Shown here piece by piece: positions 1 through 10,338 of a stretch of DNA of 64,000 bases; the stretch's first letter is position 1, and every line of letters begins with the position of its first letter. Source of the DNA: Didymella arachidicola (taxonomy: Eukaryota; Ascomycota; Dothideomycetes; Pleosporales; Didymellaceae). Below the pieces are notes generated by a model. That model had not been told where the DNA came from. It ran no database searches and saw only the letters and a list, made by a program, of their open reading frames with translations. The stretch is taken from positions 620,001 to 684,000 of the forward strand of contig CM049986.1 of assembly GCA_016630955.3 (NCBI GenBank). Direction: 5' to 3'. The translations under genes were made by a program, and so were the position numbers.

Positions 1-110
1 TTGTAATACTGTCACTACCGTACCATCTGCGAACATAGAAAGCATTGTGTTCGCGTAAGACACAATGCTGTACTCAACAGAGCAACGCTGGGACGCCGAG
101 CCACTCCGCA

Positions 111-917
111 TCAAGACGACGCTGGTACGCTACCCTCAGTCGCAGGCGCACCACTCCTCCCCCTAACCTCCTCGCCGCTCCTAATCGCCCTCTCCAGCTC
201 CCTGATCCTCTGCTTCAGCACTTCGTTCTCCCTCTTCACCTCCTCCAACTCTGCCTTTTGTAGTGCCACCTCCTCATATCGCGGCGTGCTGACGATACTA
301 CTACTCCTGCGCATCTCCACGCCACCCTGCTGGCTGCTCACGCTGTGCCTTTGACTCTGTGGGAGGCTGTGAGGCGGGAGACCGCCACTCTGACTGACGC
401 TGCTACTGCTGCGGTGCCGCCGGGAGGAGGTCGGGTGTGTGGGACCCTGCAGGGGCGCGCCGGGGTGTGCTGCGCTGCCAGCGGGATCTGTAACGTCGAG
501 GAGGGCGTTGGAGGCGATGGAAGAAGTTGTAGAGGCTACGGAGGCGGAGTGTGCGCGTAGGGCGGAGAGCTCACGGGTGAGGCGGTTGACGACGGCTTCT
601 TGCTCTTTCTCGAGCTCGAGGTGCATCTCCGCAGCCGTCATGGGGCGTGGGTGCCGCATAGGAACATTGCCTGCGTCTGCGCTGGGGAGGTTCGGTGACA
701 GCGGTGGGAAGGCATGCGAATGGGATGTCTGTGGAAAGGTGCCGCCGGGTGAGGCCAATGGCAGTGGCGGAGGGCTCATGGGATAGATCTGTGAGGTTCG
801 TCGAGAAGCCGGAGTCGAATTCTGGCGTGAGTTTGAGGCACCGCCTTGCGAGCGCGAGGGATTGCTTGTAACGCTAGGGCGTGGAGACACTGGTACTGAG
901 TTCAAGTCTGGAGCCAT
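111..917 (-). CDS. Ser/Pro-rich protein with C-terminal coiled coil
   Basis: A single uninterrupted reading frame of 268 aa starts with ATG at 917 and ends in TGA at 111. Residues 1-90 are rich in Ser, Pro and Arg and look disordered. A short charged helix around residues 95-120 (MHLELEKEQEAVVNRL) is followed by another Ser-rich linker. Residues about 213-250 form a strong heptad helix (EEVKRENEVLKQRIRELERA) typical of a dimerising coiled coil. There is no signal peptide, membrane segment or enzymatic motif. I do not recognise a named family. The composition suggests a fungal scaffold or regulatory protein, but this is inference. It lies tandem to and downstream of the eIF3L gene. Confidence 0.6.
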   Translation of the reverse strand: MAPDLNSVPVSPRPSVTSNPSRSQGGASNSRQNSTPASRRTSQIYPMSPPPLPLASPGGTFPQTSHSHAFPPLSPNLPSADAGNVPMRHPRPMTAAEMHLELEKEQEAVVNRLTRELSALRAHSASVASTTSSIASNALLDVTDPAGSAAHPGAPLQGPTHPTSSRRHRSSSSVSQSGGLPPHSLPQSQRHSVSSQQGGVEMRRSSSIVSTPRYEEVALQKAELEEVKRENEVLKQRIRELERAIRSGEEVRGRSGAPATEGSVPASS

Positions 918-1691
918 CTCATATGTTGTGTCTGTGGTGCGGTGTGTGCTGTTGTCTGGTTCTGGGTGGTGTATGAACGGTTAAATGGAACTGTTTTCTG
1001 CCCGACGTGAGGTGTTCGCGACTGATAACAAGGATATACGCTGTGGAGCGCGCACTTGAGCTTGTGACGTGTTGCGGACAGAGACGCGCCAGGATGTGTC
1101 TGAGGTACGCGTCGTTGGTGAACGGGGGCGGTGTCGATTAGCGGAGCAGGAACGACCGATGAGGGGCAGGCTGCATCAGCTGAAGGTCCAGCTCATCTTG
1201 CAATGGGAGTGGCAATTCGACGAAGAGACACTTTGCGTTACATTGGTACCTTACACTTATCCGCGGAGGCTTGTTCGGACGGCAATGCTCGACGAGCAGA
1301 GTTTCTTAGGAATTGGGTAGGTAGCGGTCCAGTCAGCAACCAAGCCATCATTAAAGTGACACGGCCATTCCACATACAGCTAGCAAGACTGTGCAGTGTC
1401 AGGTGTGATTATTCGTTGACACATACATCATCACTCCACTATTCTGCTCTGCATCCTTATCGCGGTGCTTCCTTCTCCTTCCACCATTCTGCCTCCGCAC
1501 GTGCGGAGGTGGCATGGCCTTCAGCAGAGCTCGAAAGCCCTGTGACTTCACCTCTCGATGCCGTGAGCTATCGCTCGATTATACGCAGAAATGCTTTTCC
1601 ATAATGCCGTAAACCCCAACTCCAAGCCGGATGCTCTATCTCGATTTGGCCAAGGATATCCCTGCAGTGCCTCCCGTGTCATTTCAAGTGT
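918..1691. other. intergenic, tandem minus genes
   Basis: This 774-base stretch lies between the eIF3L stop and the start of the coiled-coil protein. Reading frames here are short and without recognisable motifs. It should hold the eIF3L terminator and the promoter of the next gene, but I see no distinctive element. Confidence 0.5.
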
Positions 1692-3192
1692 CTAGTAAGT
1701 GCGAGCCAGGTTCCTGAGATACCAGTCGACGAGCTTGCGGCCAACCTTGGCCTCGGAGACGTGAATGAGGTCCTGCTATGCGTTAGTTTTTGCATCATTC
1801 GAATGCGGAATATCTGAACTTACACCCTCCATGGCGTAGTCGAGGTCGCCGGCGGAGACAACATCGCCCTCCAAAAGACCACCCTCGTTCCACCTAATCT
1901 GCCTGTTCCTCTGCTTGTTAACGAGCAACCAGCACCTGAGCTTCTCGGGCTCAACATCGAGGAAACCAGCAAGCTTCTTCAAATCCATGGTGGTGTACAG
2001 CTTCAGGTAGCTCTTGACGGTGGGCGACATCATGTTGTTCTTGACCTCGTCCATGAAGATCCTGAGGTGGTGCTCGACGGGGTCGATGTTGACCTCCGGG
2101 TTGTCGAAGTCGGGCGGTGTGGGGCTGATGAACTTGGGGCAAGCGGTGCGGAACAACTCCTCGAAAAGAGGCAGCGACTCGGGGCCACCGCGCTGCAGCT
2201 TGTTGAACTGCTCGCCGTACTTCTCGCGGAGGGCGGTGTGGATGGTGTCGTCGAGCCTTGTGGGCTGGAAGGCAACGCAGATGGCAACGAGCGCGTACAT
2301 CTGGTCGTTCTTCTTTGTGATGGAGTCGTACTGGGCGTTCTTCTGGAAATTCTTGGTCCTCGAGACGTAGACGAGGATGTGAGAGAACATGCGGATGGCG
2401 TCGGTGTAGCGGCGCATCATCATGTACGAGAAACCGACATAGTAGTATGTGGTGAAGTGGGCGGCCATGACGCGGGCGAACTGGGCCTTCTTGTTGAGCT
2501 CGATGTCGTCGAGGGTCTTGAGAGCCAGGCTGAAGTCACCCAGCAGGCAGTGCACGCGCAGCAGCCCGATGATGGAGAAGTAGCCCAGCATCTTATACAA
2601 TGGGCGCTGGCCATAGTCGCCGGCGTACAGGTTTGAGTCCTCGCCGCGCTTCATGGCGGCCAGCTGCTCGTTGATTTGCGAGCGCTGGATGAGCGAGTAC
2701 AGGACGTTGAGGACGCTGTAGCAGCCCCATGTGTTTGGGTTCTCGCGCAGCAGCTGGATCTCCTCCTGGTTGTCGTTCTTGAGGGCGACTTTCTGGCGGT
2801 AGCTGCAGAAGCTGTTGAACTGGTAGATGAACTCATCGATGACGTCCCAGGCCCAGTAGTACTGCAAAAAAATTAGTGTCTGCTGTCAGGACGCGTTGCG
2901 CTCGCGAGCTTGCTGTCCTTACGTTGGGCACTTCCAGATCCACGGGGCCGTCCGAGTTGAGGATGTAGTGGAACAGGTTGCAGTAGTTGTCGTACGACGC
3001 AAACTTGGTCTCCAGCGTCGCCTGGAACTCGAGCGGCGTCGCGGCGGCCTGCAGCTGGGCGTGGATGTCCTGGTTGCTGCCAATCGAGGGCATGCGGTCG
3101 AGCTCCTCCATGCCGTCGTACTGCACCTGCTCGTGGTACTCGCCGGCCGTCAGGTCCTCATCGGCGTCGGAGCCGTAGTCGTTCCGGCTCAT
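1692..3192 (-). CDS. eukaryotic translation initiation factor 3 subunit L
   Basis: The model joins three exons: 3192-2923, 2861-1824 and 1772-1692, with introns of 61 and 51 bases (GTAAGG..CAG and GTAAGT..CAG). It gives 462 aa, the normal size of fungal eIF3L. The N-terminus is acidic (MSRNDYGSDADEDL). The core carries family signatures such as WAWDVIDEFIYQFNSF, NVLYSLIQRSQINEQL and GYFSIIGLLRVHCLLGDF, followed by the PCI-type C-terminal region (TTMDLKKLAGFLDVEPEKL). The last exon adds a short tail that ends RNLARTY. The product is a cytoplasmic subunit of the eIF3 complex, which binds the 40S ribosome and promotes initiation. I chose the ATG at 3192 because upstream in-frame sequence is not conserved-looking and the MSRND start is typical. 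Confidence 0.95.
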
Positions 3193-3741
3193 GGTTGCGG
3201 TGTGGGTGTGCGGCGTCGGGCTGCTGGAGCGTGTTGGCGGCAGCGTCGTGATCGATGAGGCTCCCCGCGCTGAGAATTCGACAATTCGCAGCGAAAGTGC
3301 GTTGCTAGCGCCCACCCGCCTGGAGGGGCTCGCGCGCAGCTTGGACGCATTCCGCCCGCCCAATCACACGGCGGCGGCCCTGTTTCATGCCTGAGTCGGC
3401 GCGACTCACCATGGACATCCTCTGCTTCCGTCTGTCGTGTTAGCAGGTCTGGCGAGCGCGCGGGCAGCCTGTGCTGTGCACGCGGAGAGACATCCTGCGC
3501 GTCCCTGAGCTCGTCGCTCGTCGCCCCATCATGAGCAACGGGGGAATTCTGCGCACGAGGCTAGGGCCTTGACTGGTCCCGACGTCTGAAAGGACCGCAG
3601 ACTTAAAGCCGCCAGTCTTCCACGGAGCTTCTGGAAGTGCATTCCCGCTGTCAGCTCGAGAAGACCCGTCGGCGCCAGTCTCTGTCTACATATACTTTGA
3701 GTTTGTACTCGTCATACTCTCCCTGTTGTGCAGTGATAGCC
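3193..3741. promoter_or_regulatory. divergent intergenic region eIF3L / EthD gene
   Basis: This 549-base stretch separates two divergently transcribed genes and must contain both promoters. The eIF3L-proximal part is GC-rich. The part next to the EthD gene holds a pyrimidine-rich stretch ending about 20 bases before its ATG. No individual factor site can be assigned with confidence. Confidence 0.5.
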
Positions 3742-4227
3742 ATGACCTACACCATCATCCTCTTTGTCACCAGGAAGCCAAACCTCTCGTCTGAAGAGTT
3801 CAAGGACTACTACGAGAACAAGCACATCCCCCTAGTCCAGCGTTTGTGTGCCGGAAACTGGCCCTTCAGGTTCACACGCCAATATCTCGCCCGTGTCACA
3901 CGCAAAGGATTCGGTGGACCAGCGAATCCGGACAGACCACCGCTTCTCTTGCGAGGAGATGCCCAGGACATCGACTACGACTGCGTCAGCCACATGGAGT
4001 TTGAGAATGAGCACGCATTCCAGGCCTTCTACAAGAGAGTCTACGAGAAGGATGTGGCCGCAAAGTTGGCCGCAGACGAGGTGCAGTTCCTCGAGCTGGG
4101 GAAAACCAGAGTCGTTGTGGTCGGCGAGACCATTTCAACCGAGCACGACGTCACCCGGACTGTGAAGAATTGCATCCGTGCCAACGACGCATCAGACAGC
4201 GAGGGCAGCTTGAGTGAGCAGAGCTGA
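3742..4227 (+). CDS. EthD-domain (dimeric alpha/beta barrel) protein
   Basis: This is a single exon of 161 aa. I start it at the ATG at 3742 (MTYTIILFVTRKPNLSSEEF), because the upstream in-frame ATG at 3637 would add an unconserved-looking tail. Residues 1-120 fit the EthD ferredoxin-like fold: a first beta strand TIILFVTRKP, the helix SSEEFKDYYENKHIPLVQRL and the late strand VQFLELGKTRVVVVGE. The insertion between (residues 45-75) and the acidic Ser-rich tail (from about residue 143) are variable parts. Fungal EthD proteins include dehydratases and cyclases of secondary metabolism, but many have unknown substrates. No biosynthetic cluster surrounds this copy, so I do not assign a substrate. 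Confidence 0.85.
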   Translation: MTYTIILFVTRKPNLSSEEFKDYYENKHIPLVQRLCAGNWPFRFTRQYLARVTRKGFGGPANPDRPPLLLRGDAQDIDYDCVSHMEFENEHAFQAFYKRVYEKDVAAKLAADEVQFLELGKTRVVVVGETISTEHDVTRTVKNCIRANDASDSEGSLSEQS

Positions 4228-4707
4228 GTGTTTCCTTTCGTGGTCAAGACTTGGCAAGGCGTTTCGTGCCCTGGCGTTAGGATTGGTCGACGGTTTCTAT
4301 TGCCGAGACGGACTGTGGTGTAACAGTCGATACCCGATGGCTCGGTAGCTTCGGCGTCTGATTCGCGTACTGTCCCCGTTCCGGAATAGAGCTCAGTTAC
4401 TTCAAGTTTGAGCCAAGGGAGGGTGGCTGGAATAAACGAGCAGTGTGAGAGGCATCACGCGGTTGCAAATATCCGAGAGGCATCCCGCGGTTGCAAATAT
4501 CCGAGAGGCATCCCGCGGTTGCAAATATCCGCCAGGCTTGATAATATCTTTCAGGGTCGCAGAGACTAAACCCCGCTACACACGCAGATACGGATGTTTG
4601 GCGTACTTTCCTTTGTCTCGATTATACCACGGTATTGAGTATTGCAGTTGCCGTATCGAAAGCTACAGGCCTCCACCAGGTGCCAGCCTGAATAATCTAG
4701 AGTGTTT
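4228..4707. other. convergent intergenic region with a repeat block
   Basis: The EthD gene and the nitrilase gene converge here, so the stretch holds two 3' ends. The only visible structure is the block of three 28-base direct repeats at 4447-4530, annotated separately. Confidence 0.5.
4447..4530. repeat. three tandem 28-base repeats
   Basis: Three head-to-tail copies lie at 4447-4474, 4475-4502 and 4503-4530. Each starts GAGAGGCATC and ends GCAAATATCC. Copies 2 and 3 are identical, and copy 1 differs at one position (A for C at base 11). The array has no spacers, so it is not CRISPR-like. It sits between two convergent genes. Confidence 0.9.
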
Positions 4708-5863
4708 TCAATCCCTGCCATCCTGGTTGTCCCTGGTGTTCTCATTGTCCGCTGAATGAGGGTTGTCCAACTTTGAGTGCCTATAGTCATAGTGCCAATC
4801 ACTTCTGCTGATATCACTCCTGATCTGATAGTTCGCTTCCGCGTCCTCTAGCGTCTGCAAATCGAGATCGACCACAATCATGCCTTCAGCTGCACTGCCC
4901 AACTTCGCTAGTGGGCCTACAAAGGGGACCGTGATCTGCCCGTGGTCAGCAAGTGAACCCTCATGTACGTGCTCGGGGTGAAGCAAAGTGAATAGAGCAC
5001 TTACCTGACTGAGCCCAGCATAGCCCTTCCCCGGTGGCCCACCTGCGTTCGCAAATACAATCGCACACGTATTCTCGAATGCCCTCGCCGTCAGTATAGA
5101 GTCTAAGAATAGCGCCTCGGATGCCGGATTCCTCGCGAGACCCTCTTTGTTGCAGTCGTTGAGCGTCCAGAAGGTAGGAATGATGATGATCTTGGCACCA
5201 GCGGCGATAAGCTCGCGGAACGCTTCAGGGAAGGCGAGGTCCCAGCATATTAGCATACCGACCTTGCCGACTGGGGTATCGAAGACCTCATGTGGATGGG
5301 AGGTGGATGAGGTAAGGTGATCACGCTCGGGGCCCCTGGGGTAAGTTAGTAACGATTCTCCGGTGGATTGCTTGCCTTGGTCCACAGAGGACCCTTTGAC
5401 AAGGCCTCGATGACATTACGCCTGGGGCAACTTACCACAGGTTCTTCTTAACGTACTTTCCAACAATCTCACCGTCCTGGCCAATGAAGTACGCAACATT
5501 CAACAGTCGATCCTCCTCCTTCTCTTCCCCTCTGTGACCCTCGACTATCGTACCGGGCACGATACAGATGCCACACTCCTTTGCCAGATCTTGATATTGC
5601 TTTAGATATGTCTCCCATTGATCACACAGCCCTGCGAAGGATGGGTCTTTTGGCAGCCAATTAGTGAGGTGGTACTCCGGAAGCACAGCGAGCTCAGCTC
5701 CTTGAGCGGCAGCAGATCGGATGAAGTTTGCTGCTTTGTCGAAGTTGTGTTTCAGGTCCAGAGGCTATCACGATAAGCATGTGGTCATTATGATGTTGAT
5801 TGCGCAAGAACCTGCCTTTGGATACAGTTGGACCACTGCAACCTTGATAGTGGATGCTGTCAT
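4708..5863 (-). CDS. nitrilase-superfamily carbon-nitrogen hydrolase
   Basis: Four exons (5863-5816, 5764-5436, 5335-5005, 4935-4708) give 311 aa. The catalytic triad of the superfamily is visible: Glu46 in AVLPEYHL, Lys122 in YVKKNLW and Cys156 in MLICWDLAFPEAF. Other conserved segments are VVQLYPK at the start, LFLDSILTARAFENTCAIVFANAGG, and a C-terminal VDLDLQTLEDAEANYQIR. Members hydrolyse non-peptide C-N bonds (nitriles, amides, N-carbamoyl compounds). The exact substrate cannot be read from sequence. The first intron (5765-5815) must begin with GC rather than GT to keep the frame. The other introns have GT donors. There is no targeting signal, so the enzyme is probably cytosolic. It is tandem to the RRM gene. 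Confidence 0.9.
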
Positions 5864-6405
5864 CTCGATCAGTCGGTCTCAAATAGTATTTTGTGTAGTA
5901 GTTCGTAAAGTTGTATGGTTCGGTAAGGTGCACATGAGTGAACATGGGGTAAGCTCCCTCAGCCGAAGCTAAGCTCCACTCCTGCATGATTGGTCCATAC
6001 TGCGCAGTCGGTATCAATCTCATAATTTCCAGAAGATCTCAGGATTAACTGGTGACAAGTCGTCATATCAAGGGACGTTTTTGTCCTTATTAGCCTCTTC
6101 CAGGATATCAAAGACATTCGAAAGGGTATGGGGTATCTAGGTACTGATGGTATCGATGCTCCTCCAACTCCATACAACAAATAAAACTTACAAGACAACA
6201 TGGTGTCTGCATATGACCCTGACAAATCCCACTGAAGATATCCCAAGGTAAGAGACATCGACAGGAATCTTGAGGCTTAGCAAGCAAAAGTGGCCTTCGG
6301 CTCTGTAAGAAGCTGGCTTTTGCACTTGCTGCTGTTACATGCCCCTGAAATCGCTGAATCGATATGCATTGCCTGGCCGGGCTCCATGCCAAGTATAGCA
6401 CCTGC
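5864..6405. other. intergenic, tandem minus genes
   Basis: This 542-base stretch lies between the RRM gene stop and the nitrilase start. Overlapping short frames occur on the minus strand but none has a domain or a continuous splice path. I see no gene in it. Confidence 0.5.
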
Positions 6406-7944
6406 TCAAGCTACAGTAGCATTGACCCACTTATTACGATTGGGAGGAATGATGTTCAACATGAACGACTCATTCGGTCCATCCGAGTCGGTCTCTGAGC
6501 CTGTGTCGAGAAGAGCATAGGTATTGGTCATCGATGACTGTATCGAAGGAACAGCCATGATAGGCGGGCGAGATCTCGTAGCAGGTTGTGGTAACGCAGC
6601 GGCGCATTGGTCTAATCCCCAGTCGATACGTACACCCTTGTAAGCCGTGCGTGACAACATGCAAGTCCTAGCGAAGAGTGCGTTGTGGATCGAATTGGTT
6701 GAGATATGCGCATCTCCATTTTGAAAGTAGATGTCGACAACAACAAGATTATGGATGTGATCGAGCTGTTCCCGGATCTGCGCTTCGGTGACCCTGCCAG
6801 CCACGCCGCGCACGATGAGGTTTCTTGTTGCGCCTCCAGCGATCTTATTTGAGATATGAGGTGGGACATGGAATTGGCGATCGGCCCAGCGAAAACCAAG
6901 CTACAGTCGATCAGCATTTATTCAGAGAGACAAATGTGGGACTCCACAACACGTACACGCTTGGCATGCAAATAAATATCGTTCTTCTTGACGTGGGTCA
7001 GAAAATCCGCTGCGCCTTCTACGAAAGACACTGCGGCCGACCGATCGTTACGCAGGAAAATGTCGAGAAGTCTGCCTCCACGAACTATTTCCGCAATGTC
7101 CCTGTGGGTGGTGCGTTCGGCGAGGTTGGTGATCAGAACAGTGCGCTGGTCGTGCACCGGAATCCTCTGACGAGCACTGCGCTCTTGCTTGGGGCTATAC
7201 TGCTCGTCATCTGAGGTACCAACGGCGTAGGACTCGGTTTGCTCGTGACTGTGAGCTCGATGCAGCCGTCGTGGTTGAGGTACGACGAGTTGTTCACTGC
7301 CGGTCTCGGAGTCGTCCGAGTTAGGTAGATCGCGGTGTCTGTGGAGTGCAACCATGGCGACTGGGACCGACTTGGGCTTCATTAGTGTATGCTCCAGACT
7401 GTGATCATGTTGTGCAGTGCCATCTACACTGGTCTCGCTTACACTGGCGAGTAGCGTGTTCAATGTATCCATCGTCAGACCTCCTTTGAAAAGGGCATCC
7501 TTTAGCAGTGCTAGTAGGAGGTCAATTTGACATCTCTGAACAAGCCTATTTGGGGAGCGGTCTTACGTACCGTAGTCTCGACTGCACCGTTGCTGTACAT
7601 CTTGTCAGTAATTGCGCTCCAAATGTGAGGTGAGGATGTCGAAGGTAATTTCACACAGATGATCGCAGCAAGGAACATACCAAACGATCGTGCTCCTCGT
7701 TCGAGATAATAACATTGTTGAGCAGGTCAGGAGCAAGCTCGAACTCGTGTCCGGAAGTATGCTGGCAATGGTTAGTCGCTCGTAAACGCGATCGTCTAGC
7801 TGGTATGGAGGACAGCAACGCACAAATTGAGCCCTGTGATTTGTTTGTGAGCAATGATGCAAGATTTGGTCCCATGTTACGAAAACGAACTCACCTTCGA
7901 AGAAGAGCATTAAAGTAGGCTCTGCCGATAGTGACAGTACCCAT
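6406..7944 (-). CDS. RRM-type RNA-binding protein, Nrd1-like
   Basis: My model has six exons: 7944-7895, 7833-7824, 7761-7681, 7592-7571, 7510-6957 and 6900-6406, giving 403 aa. Exons 2 and 4 are only 10 and 22 bases. All junctions are GT-AG and keep one frame. The start MGTVTIGRAYFNALLRR runs on to AQFHTSGHEFEL through the 10-base exon. Two RNA-recognition motifs follow. The first is near residues 165-230 (RTVLITNLAERTTHRDIAEIV ... GGRLLDIFLRNDRSAAVSFVEG). The second is near residues 255-330 (TRNLIVRGVAGRVTEAQIREQL ... ALFARTCM). The combination resembles fungal negative regulators of differentiation (Nrd1 family), which bind mRNA. That assignment rests on recalled motifs. The tail after about residue 335 is Ser/Asp-rich. 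The gene is divergent from BCS1. Confidence 0.8.
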
Positions 7945-8352
7945 GATGATCAGGGTGAAGAGCAGGAAAAAGGATGCGAATGCCTTCTCGCGCGGTGGTC
8001 AAGAAGAGGACGAAGCAACATATAGCAGGCTGTCCTTGTCACCATCAATCTGGGGAAGGAGCTGGGGCCAGCTGCAGCTGCACTGCTGCAGTCCTCACTT
8101 CGCGGGCAGACGCGACGCGACGAGAGCTCATTTTCGTCCTTCTGCAAACAAATGAGTCAAAAGGGCCATACAAGGCAAGTATACTTATCGCACTTTAACG
8201 TTCTGATGTTGAGATGCATCGTTGAAATTATTGTGTAACTCTTGACGCGTCCTCATAACTTGCCTCGGGATCGCCAAACAGAAAGCTGTTCCTTCCGGGC
8301 TTAGTGCAATCCGCGCTTTCCCAAACTTTTTGTGACGTGCGTCTCCAAGCTC
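7945..8352. promoter_or_regulatory. divergent intergenic region RRM gene / BCS1
   Basis: This 408-base stretch between two divergent start codons must hold both promoters. No clear TATA box or factor site stands out. Short frames on both strands lack motifs. Confidence 0.45.
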
Positions 8353-9867
8353 ATGGACTCCAATGACCCGAAATCGCAGCTGGTGAAGCAGCTCACTACG
8401 AGCAGCGGCGACAATGCTGGCTCTCTGTATTCACAGTTTACGGGCAACCCTTTCTTCACCGCCGTACGATCGACCCCTGCACCGGCTCGCTGAGATGGAG
8501 TGTGCTCACAATCGCCACAGGGCTTTGGCCTCGCAGCACTAGGCGTTGCTGCGCGAACAGGACAAAAGGGGCTTCAGCACGGCGCCGCATTCATACGGCG
8601 ACGGATGCTTATCGATCTCGAGATCACTCGTCACGACGATGCCTACCCGTGGCTCCTGCAATGGATGACAACATATCACAGGGCGCAGATGACGGGCGCT
8701 CAACAGATGACAGGCGCATCGCCTGCCCCGAACGGTCTCCTCACAAAGTTGTTCAATCGCATCGATCCGCGTATGCACCACCTTCAAGTTCGAACCTCGG
8801 CGCCACAGGACGGTCCAGCCCTCGCTGCGCACTTCTCCTTTGTACCAGGTCCTGGGCGGCATTTCATGCGCTACAAGAATGCCTTTCTGCTAGTAGATCG
8901 CCAACGCACACGCGACGCTTTCGACATGCGAGACGGCACGCCATTCGAGACCATTAGTTTGACTACTCTGTACAGCCATCGCGGCGTGTTCGAAGACATC
9001 TTCGCTGAAGCACATCAACTATACCAGCAGTCGCAGGAAGGCAAGACAGTCATATACAACTCCATGGGCACTAGCTGGCAACCATTCGGCAACCCGAAGC
9101 GAAAGCGCCCGTTGGACTCGGTCGTTCTAGAGGAAGGTGTGAAAGAGAGAATCGTCGAGGACATGGAAGCTTTCATTTCCTCGCGCGCATGGTACCTCGA
9201 TCGCGGCATCCCATACAGAAGAGGTTATCTGCTTTATGGTCCTCCAGGTACAGGCAAGAGCTCGTTCATTCAAGCCGTGGCCGGACACTTGGATTTCAAC
9301 ATTGCCATTTTGAATGTCAGTGAACGAGGTTTGACCGATGATCGCCTGAACCATCTGTTGACCAACGTACCACGGCGCACTGTCGTGCTGCTCGAAGACG
9401 TGGACGTTGCGTTCATGAACCGAAAGACGCCGGGTGCAGATGGCTTTGCTAGCGCATCTGTAACATTCTCTGGACTACTCAATGCTCTGGATGGCGTTGC
9501 CAGTGCTGAGGAGCGCATCATTTTCCTAACGACTAACCATGTTGAGAGGTTGGACGAAGCCTTAGTGCGACCTGGACGTGTCGACATGACTGTTAGACTC
9601 GGTGAGGCTACAGAGCATCAGATCGAGCAACTATGGGACCGGTTTTACGCCGATTTCGATGCTAGCGGCGAAGCAAAAGAGAGATTTATGACCAAAGTCA
9701 AGGAGCTAGGCCTGGTAGACTCAGTGAGCACAGCAGCGCTACAGGGTCTGTTTCTGTACAACAAGGACGATGTCGAGGGAGCCATTGGCATGGTCTCAGG
9801 CCTCACCGCTGGTCACAGTCAACGTGAGGGCCATGTGGGCATCCCCGGTCATGTAGATGTAAAATAA
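8353..9867 (+). CDS. bcs1: mitochondrial AAA ATPase chaperone BCS1
   Basis: Two exons (8353-8463 and 8521-9867) give 485 aa. The 57-base intron (GTACGA..ACAG) joins MDSNDPKSQLVKQL...NPFFTA to GFGLAALGVAARTG, which forms the single N-terminal membrane helix near residues 30-52. The BCS1-specific N-terminal domain follows. The AAA module has Walker A GPPGTGKS at residues 277-284, Walker B VVLLED at 325-330, the second region of homology (ERIIFLTTNHVERLDEALVRPGRVD), and a short C-terminal helical tail. BCS1 sits in the mitochondrial inner membrane and inserts the folded Rieske iron-sulfur protein into complex III. The length and layout are those of the family. The internal targeting signal after the membrane helix explains why no cleavable presequence is seen. 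Confidence 0.95.
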
Positions 9868-10338
9868 GCGGGGCCGAAGAATGCGTGACATCACACCGAA
9901 CTGTCCCAGCACGCCTGGGCCTCTTTGCATGATTGTCTAGTGTAGAATAACTGTACTTGCGAAAGCGAAGAGCAATTTCAGACACCTCCAAGTCAAATTT
10001 TCCTCGTCACAGGGCCCGAGGGGCAGGGCTGCCGCTTGCGGACCCATCGAATGTACGTGATGATGTCCAGCCGCTCTTCCCGCACCCTGTTTGACGGCAG
10101 ACCGAGCTTTGCGCGATTGGCCCTTGCACGCTCAGGACCCGCCTCATACGCACACTTCATTGGTTCCGAACGCTCTTGGGTCTATTTCAAGCCTCGATTC
10201 CGCGATTATATCTAATCAGATCATCGAAAGATCACGAGTTATCTAATCGTCTGATGCCCCAACTGCGCACGAAACCCCTTTCGTGACATATACCGCCGCA
10301 GAGTGCCACGCGCCCGTGTGGCCAGCGAATCCACATAT
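9868..10338. other. intergenic, BCS1 to OPT transporter
   Basis: This 471-base stretch between two plus-strand genes holds the BCS1 3' end and the transporter promoter. In-frame ATG at 10303 precedes the chosen start at 10339 by 12 codons and could be an alternative start. Confidence 0.45.

Noticed and set aside
4447..4530. CRISPR-like array
   Set aside because: The repeats abut without spacers and the genome is eukaryotic.
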